Source: an uncultured Monoglobus sp.
Lineage (GTDB): Bacteria > Bacillota > Clostridia > Monoglobales > Monoglobaceae
DNA length: 46,572 nt
Assembly (NCBI GenBank): GCA_947630135.1
Contig: CANRGH010000018.1
Coordinates: 1 to 46,572, forward strand
Direction of reading: 5' to 3'
Below, one piece after another: positions 43,601 to 46,572 of this stretch (positions are counted from its first letter, which is position 1; each line of letters starts with the position of its first letter). The notes under the pieces were generated by a model, which saw only the letters and a program-made list of their open reading frames with translations, did not search any database and was not told the DNA's origin. The position numbers and the translations under genes were made by a program.

Positions 43601-45960
43601 ATTTCATTTTTGACGGCACGGTCAACGTATCCGCCTTCTCTGTCGCTCCGGAGGTCAGAGAGAATAATTCCCCGATCTGCGGTGTCGCGGCAGAGGGCAT
43701 TGAGATGAAAGGCAGCTCTCATCTTGACACAAGCCGCTGCGAAAACTCAAAAGCGATCATGATAATGAACGGCGGAAACATCACAGCGGAGGGCACATCA
43801 TTTATCGAGGCGGAAGGCGGCATAGTGATCTACGGAAACAATGAAGAATTCCCCGGCTATGTCACGACCAAGGATAACGCGGTAATATCGGCTCACGCTG
43901 ACAGGATCAACTTCGCGGACGCTCCCGATGATGACGACGCTCCGGGCATAACCGCATGGATCTACGACGCCGAGACAGGGAATTTTGAAGACGGCAAGGC
44001 GACGATCACCGCGATGAACAATTCGTCTGTCACCGCGACCGGTCAAGGCTCGGCTGTTTGGGGCGTCAGCGGCTCGGACGGCGTTACCGTTACCGGCTCG
44101 AGCGGCGATTATGACGGCGAGGTTGAATATGACGGCTTTACATACGTCATCCCCGGTACGGACACCCCTGTTGAGAGCGTTAAGTTTACCGACGCGATCA
44201 AGCCCGCGGATCATCTGCTCTACTTTGACGGCGAGACAAGCAAGCTCTATGACGGATATGACTACGAGACCGAAGAGCTCGGAAACCCGATCGAGGTGCC
44301 CGGCGCGGCCTGCGACGGAAAAACTCTGACGCTCACATCGGATTTCAAATTTGTCACGAACTACGCGGACGGACTGCACTTAAGCCCCGGCACGACGCTT
44401 TATGTTCCGGCGGGAGAGAGTCCCATGATCTACAGCGCGTATTCTGGATTTGACAAGCCGGAACAATATACAGAAGGAGCTGCGGCTCTCTATTGCTCGG
44501 GCGACAACACTCTCGTAATAGACGGAAATCTTACGGTGACATGCGGCAATGTCAGAAACACCAACAGCTACGGTCTCATGGCCGAAGGCCTTGAGATAAA
44601 AGGCAGCGGCATGCTTACGGCAAGGAGCGGAAACGCGGTATATGACGAGTCTGTCGGCAAGTTCGATGAAAACAATGACGGATATTCCTGCGGAATTATA
44701 TCCTACAAAGATATGAGCATCTCGGGAACCACGGTAAACGCCTACGCTGGAGATTCGGTATCGGGCAGCATGGGTCTTGCGCTCTATATACCCACAAAGC
44801 TCACGCTCGACGGCTCCGCTCACGTCACAGCGGTATGCGAGGTAGGCGGCGAGCACATGGGCATAGGCTGCGGCGTGCATAACCTTGAGATCAAAGACTA
44901 TTCAAGTCTTGACGCTTCGGCGTCAACGTCGGGCACAAAGCGCGCGACGGGACTTGTGATCTATCATGACGATCAGGGCGCATACGGCACTATCCGACTC
45001 TCAAACAACAGCTCGATAAACGCCTCGGCGACAGGCGACACAGCCAAAAGCTACGGAGTTGAGCCCTTTGAGGCCGAGACTTCGACCATTAATATCAGCA
45101 TGGACAGCAGCAGCGCGTTTACCGCGGAGGGCGGAACCGCCGCGTCGATTTACGCGAAATTCGGCGGCGTGAAAACAACATCCGACGGAACCGCGGTATC
45201 GTACAACGATGAAAAGCAGACCTATGTTGACGCAAACGGAGAAGAGGTGAAGAAGCTGACGCTCAGCACGCTGACGCCGTCCCACACCGGCGGCACGGGC
45301 AGCTACGGTGGCGGAGGCGGCAGCACGTTCTCCTCGGGCACGAGCTCGACCCCGGCGCCCTCGCAGCAGCCGACCGAAACAGCGGCTCCCGAGGCTTCGG
45401 CCGCTCCGACAGCAGGCGGAATGCCGTTCACCGACGTTAATCCTACGGATTGGTTCTATGACGCGGTAAATTCGGCATACAACAAGGGCCTTGTGAACGG
45501 AATAAGCGAAACCGAGTTCGGCCCCAACATGACCATGACGCGCGGAATGCTCGTGACGATAGTCGGACGCATGGAGAATGCTCAGTCCGACGGAGCTTCG
45601 TTCGGCGACGTTGACGCGAATGAGTATTACGCGCCATATGTTGCGTGGGCGGCCGAAAACGGAATAGTTACGGGTTTTGAGGACGAAACCTTCAGACCCG
45701 ACGAAAACGTTACGCGCGAGCAAACAGCCGCGATACTCTACAGATACATGCAGTATAAGGGCATTGACGTGTCGGTAGGTGAGGACACGAATGTTCTGAG
45801 CTTCACCGACGCGGGCGATATAAACGAATATGCTGTACCCGCGATACAGTGGGCATGCGGAGCCGGAGTGATCAACGGCTATCCCGACGGCACACTTGCT
45901 CCCGCGGCGAGCATAACCCGCGCGGAGTTTGTCACAATGCTCGGCAGACTGAACATATAA
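40678..45960 (+). CDS. large secreted repeat protein with three C-terminal SLH domains
   Basis: 1760 residues. A signal peptide (MKQLKKVLSLIIAAAMIASL, cleavage likely after VAFA near residue 28) is followed by an acidic, Gly/Ser/Asp-rich body with beta-helix-like character. Three tandem repeats of about 352 residues begin at residues 473, 827 and 1178; each opens with D-Y/H-x-L/I and runs to a 'LTL...F...LxLxxGTTLxVPxG' segment, and a more diverged copy precedes them. A Gly-Ser-Thr-Pro linker (about 1535-1580) leads to three SLH domains from 1584 to the end, each with the FTDV/FGDV/FTDA start and GI-x-GF/GY-DGT region. SLH domains bind pyruvylated wall polymers, so it is surface-anchored. GGAGG is 7 nt before the ATG. 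Function unknown; an adhesin or S-layer-like role is inference. Confidence 0.9.
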   Translation: MKQLKKVLSLIIAAAMIASLVTQVAFAAPEGENTRPSITNPVEAGENYTGGIDAIDWGDTDWGAFKDVDWTDAENKTADELAAMLESADVNVLNLGDNQLVFSETDEESGSTENLGGITIDADTIKFPEGDMALITSADTDIWLQSDAEISIPDNSSVLIINVSQKNESSSIFGGNLTINTNNSGNLAAVNLHAAESSYGIIADSLSICGGGVVTAVSGKAPTFSAGIYVYSSISVNKAALIGTCLTRNAQQCTGIVIYDQSPDILSANCVLSADNGALVIGAGGESSLLSHGVQTDSISAKNGSEIYAYGGNVPPDDGDPDNDMRTIGLEIMEGTSKRKITVDNGSAIYACAGNGEFGYGISEYYNNYGEEDASTIEYGGVEFVVDESENAEPSEIIAAGNNDAYHQRRVYDVGISKTQYKDPTGNVTVMGSRKTDGSNAIVTYFNSREHKYMYAYHTSVDYLKITRGEAADYYLMYKPDEGALYKNNGEKLENFPGAICEGDTLTLTNDFHFETNCETGLYLFPGTTLVVPEGVTASVMSGDDPDNMNSAALVYNGDCNLEIDGLFTATSRSARMESSGILGGDGTLSISGKGKIYATGGDMIDASDPTVISAGISSDDNINIRGTAVRAYSGYVSLKPQEEETEPQNGVSIGMYVNNVFAGDGADVHAEGEGGGKNVITYGCLANNVTSDGSNFEAYVTEDSYCDLSAGLALKQNEKSLSAFDGGKIDCESFNYASTEAFGLCEHGSSAESGPVSIIVGDDGSSVKFLGVGAAVKLQGEPVGSYTVKGSQADDSVTFDKDQAGYIRSDGSVDYMVEFTAALIADYSIYYDAEAGFRKNNKDGEALSAEEIPKGMSADGSVLTLDNVVFESSSSGALRIGEGVTVKVPEGKTAALAASPTAESEMTFALGGEGGNTLEIDGRLLAAAYGFGDSATNVVGIFSYDDMTIKGSGDVTAYEKTGTGYSYGMMSNKNFIFDGTVNVSAFSVAPEVRENNSPICGVAAEGIEMKGSSHLDTSRCENSKAIMIMNGGNITAEGTSFIEAEGGIVIYGNNEEFPGYVTTKDNAVISAHADRINFADAPDDDDAPGITAWIYDAETGNFEDGKATITAMNNSSVTATGQGSAVWGVSGSDGVTVTGSSGDYDGEVEYDGFTYVIPGTDTPVESVKFTDAIKPADHLLYFDGETSKLYDGYDYETEELGNPIEVPGAACDGKTLTLTSDFKFVTNYADGLHLSPGTTLYVPAGESPMIYSAYSGFDKPEQYTEGAAALYCSGDNTLVIDGNLTVTCGNVRNTNSYGLMAEGLEIKGSGMLTARSGNAVYDESVGKFDENNDGYSCGIISYKDMSISGTTVNAYAGDSVSGSMGLALYIPTKLTLDGSAHVTAVCEVGGEHMGIGCGVHNLEIKDYSSLDASASTSGTKRATGLVIYHDDQGAYGTIRLSNNSSINASATGDTAKSYGVEPFEAETSTINISMDSSSAFTAEGGTAASIYAKFGGVKTTSDGTAVSYNDEKQTYVDANGEEVKKLTLSTLTPSHTGGTGSYGGGGGSTFSSGTSSTPAPSQQPTETAAPEASAAPTAGGMPFTDVNPTDWFYDAVNSAYNKGLVNGISETEFGPNMTMTRGMLVTIVGRMENAQSDGASFGDVDANEYYAPYVAWAAENGIVTGFEDETFRPDENVTREQTAAILYRYMQYKGIDVSVGEDTNVLSFTDAGDINEYAVPAIQWACGAGVINGYPDGTLAPAASITRAEFVTMLGRLNI

Positions 45961-45994
45961 CCCGCCTATAAAAACTCACCAATCAATACCAATG

Positions 45995-46030
45995 AAACGC
46001 GGCGCCGTGCAAGGCGCCGCGTTTATATAT
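45995..46030 (+). terminator. terminator after the SLH protein
   Basis: AAACGCGGCGCC, loop GTGCAA, GGCGCCGCGTTT, then ATATAT. Confidence 0.85.
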
Positions 46031-46106
46031 TTGCATACTATGGTCGTAGGAGTCAGGCTCACCCGGCGGCCCTATTAGAAAACAGCGAATAGGATCCACG
46101 GTGTAG

Positions 46107-46128
46107 GGCGGCATGCCCACATGCCGCC
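46107..46128. repeat. GGCGGCATG palindrome variant
   Basis: GGCGGCATG-CCCA-CATGCCGCC: a third variant of the GGGCGG palindromes. From 46031 to 46572 no gene is supported; only repeats are seen. Confidence 0.7.
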
Positions 46129-46146
46129 GGCCGGATGTGGGAACGG

Positions 46147-46199
46147 TAGTGATTAGCGATTAGTAAATAGTGAATAGGGCGGGCGGATAATATCCGCCC
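46147..46199. repeat. TAGTGATTAG repeats plus palindrome
   Basis: TAGTGATTAGCGATTAGTAA and TAGTGAATAGG units (46147-46177), then a perfect GGGCGGATAATATCCGCCC (46181-46199), followed by CCTACA, the same order as at 36965-37024. Confidence 0.88.
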
Positions 46200-46206
46200 C
46201 TACAAA

Positions 46207-46344
46207 GCCTTCCCCTTGAGGGGATAATCAGCAAGCTTTGCTTGCGGGTTCAAAGCTATCTTTCAAAATCGCTTGCGATTTTGACCAAGAGCTTCCTTAA
46301 AGGTGGGTTTTTGCCCGAATGGGCAAAAAGTCGGATGAGGTGTT
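46207..46344. repeat. constant-arm repeat with several variable hairpins
   Basis: GCCTTCCCCTTGAGGGG, then hairpins GCAAGC-TTT-GCTTGC (46231-46245) and CAAAATCG-CTTG-CGATTTTG (46264-46283), then 46299-46343, the inverted copy of 37115-37158. Confidence 0.8.
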
Positions 46345-46349
46345 GCCAC

Positions 46350-46418
46350 GGGCGGCAATCTGCCGCCCGTCCAGTCTGTCGAAAAAGGCCGGTCAAGCGA
46401 GAGCTTGGCGGGCCTTTT
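46350..46418. repeat. GCA-variant palindrome and terminator-like hairpin
   Basis: GGGCGGCAATCTGCCGCCC (46350-46368), then a long hairpin AAAAGGCC...GGCCTTTT (46383-46418) with an inner CAAGC-GAGA-GCTTG stem. No gene ends here. The window's last 150 bp are without a supported gene. Confidence 0.7.
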
Positions 46419-46572
46419 GAAATAGAAATGAGAAAAATTGCAAAATATATGCCGAGCTCATTGAAGCAGAGGTGCCTTTCCATCGCCTGGTTGCATATTT
46501 TTTCAAATTCATCGCAGCAAATTTAAGCTTTACCCATTTTGTTACTTGGGCAAGCCCTCGATACGGCGTATA

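Noticed and set aside
46242..46526. 94-codon frame at the window end
   Set aside because: It is built from hairpin repeats (QSYLSKSLAILTK and on) and has no SD or family similarity.

Overview
The window reads as a chromosomal segment of a spore-forming, Gram-positive member of the Clostridia, probably an Oscillospirales-like gut anaerobe. The reasons are a spoIIGA-sigE locus, spoIIID, the hprK/murB/rapZ/yvcK/whiA cluster, a CIRCE-controlled hrcA-grpE-dnaK-dnaJ operon, a bacterial V-type ATPase operon, a class III fructose-1,6-bisphosphatase, an FMN riboswitch on a rib operon and an SLH-anchored surface protein. Strong sigma-A promoters with TTGACA/TATAAT-like boxes and a 17-bp spacer recur throughout. 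Most of the DNA is moderately GC-rich by eye; an obviously AT-rich patch lies at about 10.2-11.75 kb.

Layout. 0.1-2.7 kb (+): an amidohydrolase, then spoIIGA and sigE read as one uninterrupted frame. 2.7-3.6 kb: a small membrane protein and tRNA-Met, tRNA-Glu and tRNA-Pro. 3.6-9.2 kb (-): hprK, a PHP hydrolase, murB, rapZ, yvcK and whiA. 9.2-11.75 kb: accessory DNA with dispersed repeats, a candidate type I toxin/antisense-RNA module and three AT-rich genes for small membrane-associated proteins. 11.8-17.1 kb (-): the heat-shock operon. 17.2-20.5 kb (-): argG, argH and a transaldolase-like gene. 20.6-24.6 kb (-): uppP, a zinc-ribbon membrane protein, a DUF4867-like protein and fbp. 24.8-33.7 kb (-): a nine-gene V-type ATPase operon in the order G/H-I-K-E-C-F-A-B-D. 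33.9-36.5 kb: spoIIID, a zinc-ribbon/Ltp-repeat protein, and a membrane Ser/Thr kinase divergent from an HTH gene. 36.5-40.4 kb (-): ribD, ribE, ribBA and ribH behind an FMN riboswitch. 40.7-46.0 kb (+): a 1760-residue repeat protein with SLH domains. 46.0 kb to the end: repeats only.

The points most worth following are: (1) the spoIIGA stop codon is missing, so the pro-sigma-E protease is fused in frame to pro-sigma-E, while a strong internal RBS and ATG still allow separate sigma-E; (2) a compact candidate type I toxin-antitoxin locus with convergent consensus promoters and complementary hairpins; (3) several families of palindromic or composite intergenic repeats that sit inside housekeeping operons, often next to Shine-Dalgarno sequences; (4) Na+-ligand residues in the V-ATPase rotor subunit, predicting a sodium pump; (5) divergent overlapping promoters between a kinase gene and an HTH gene.

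All calls come from reading the sequence and recalling family motifs. No search, alignment or folding program was run.
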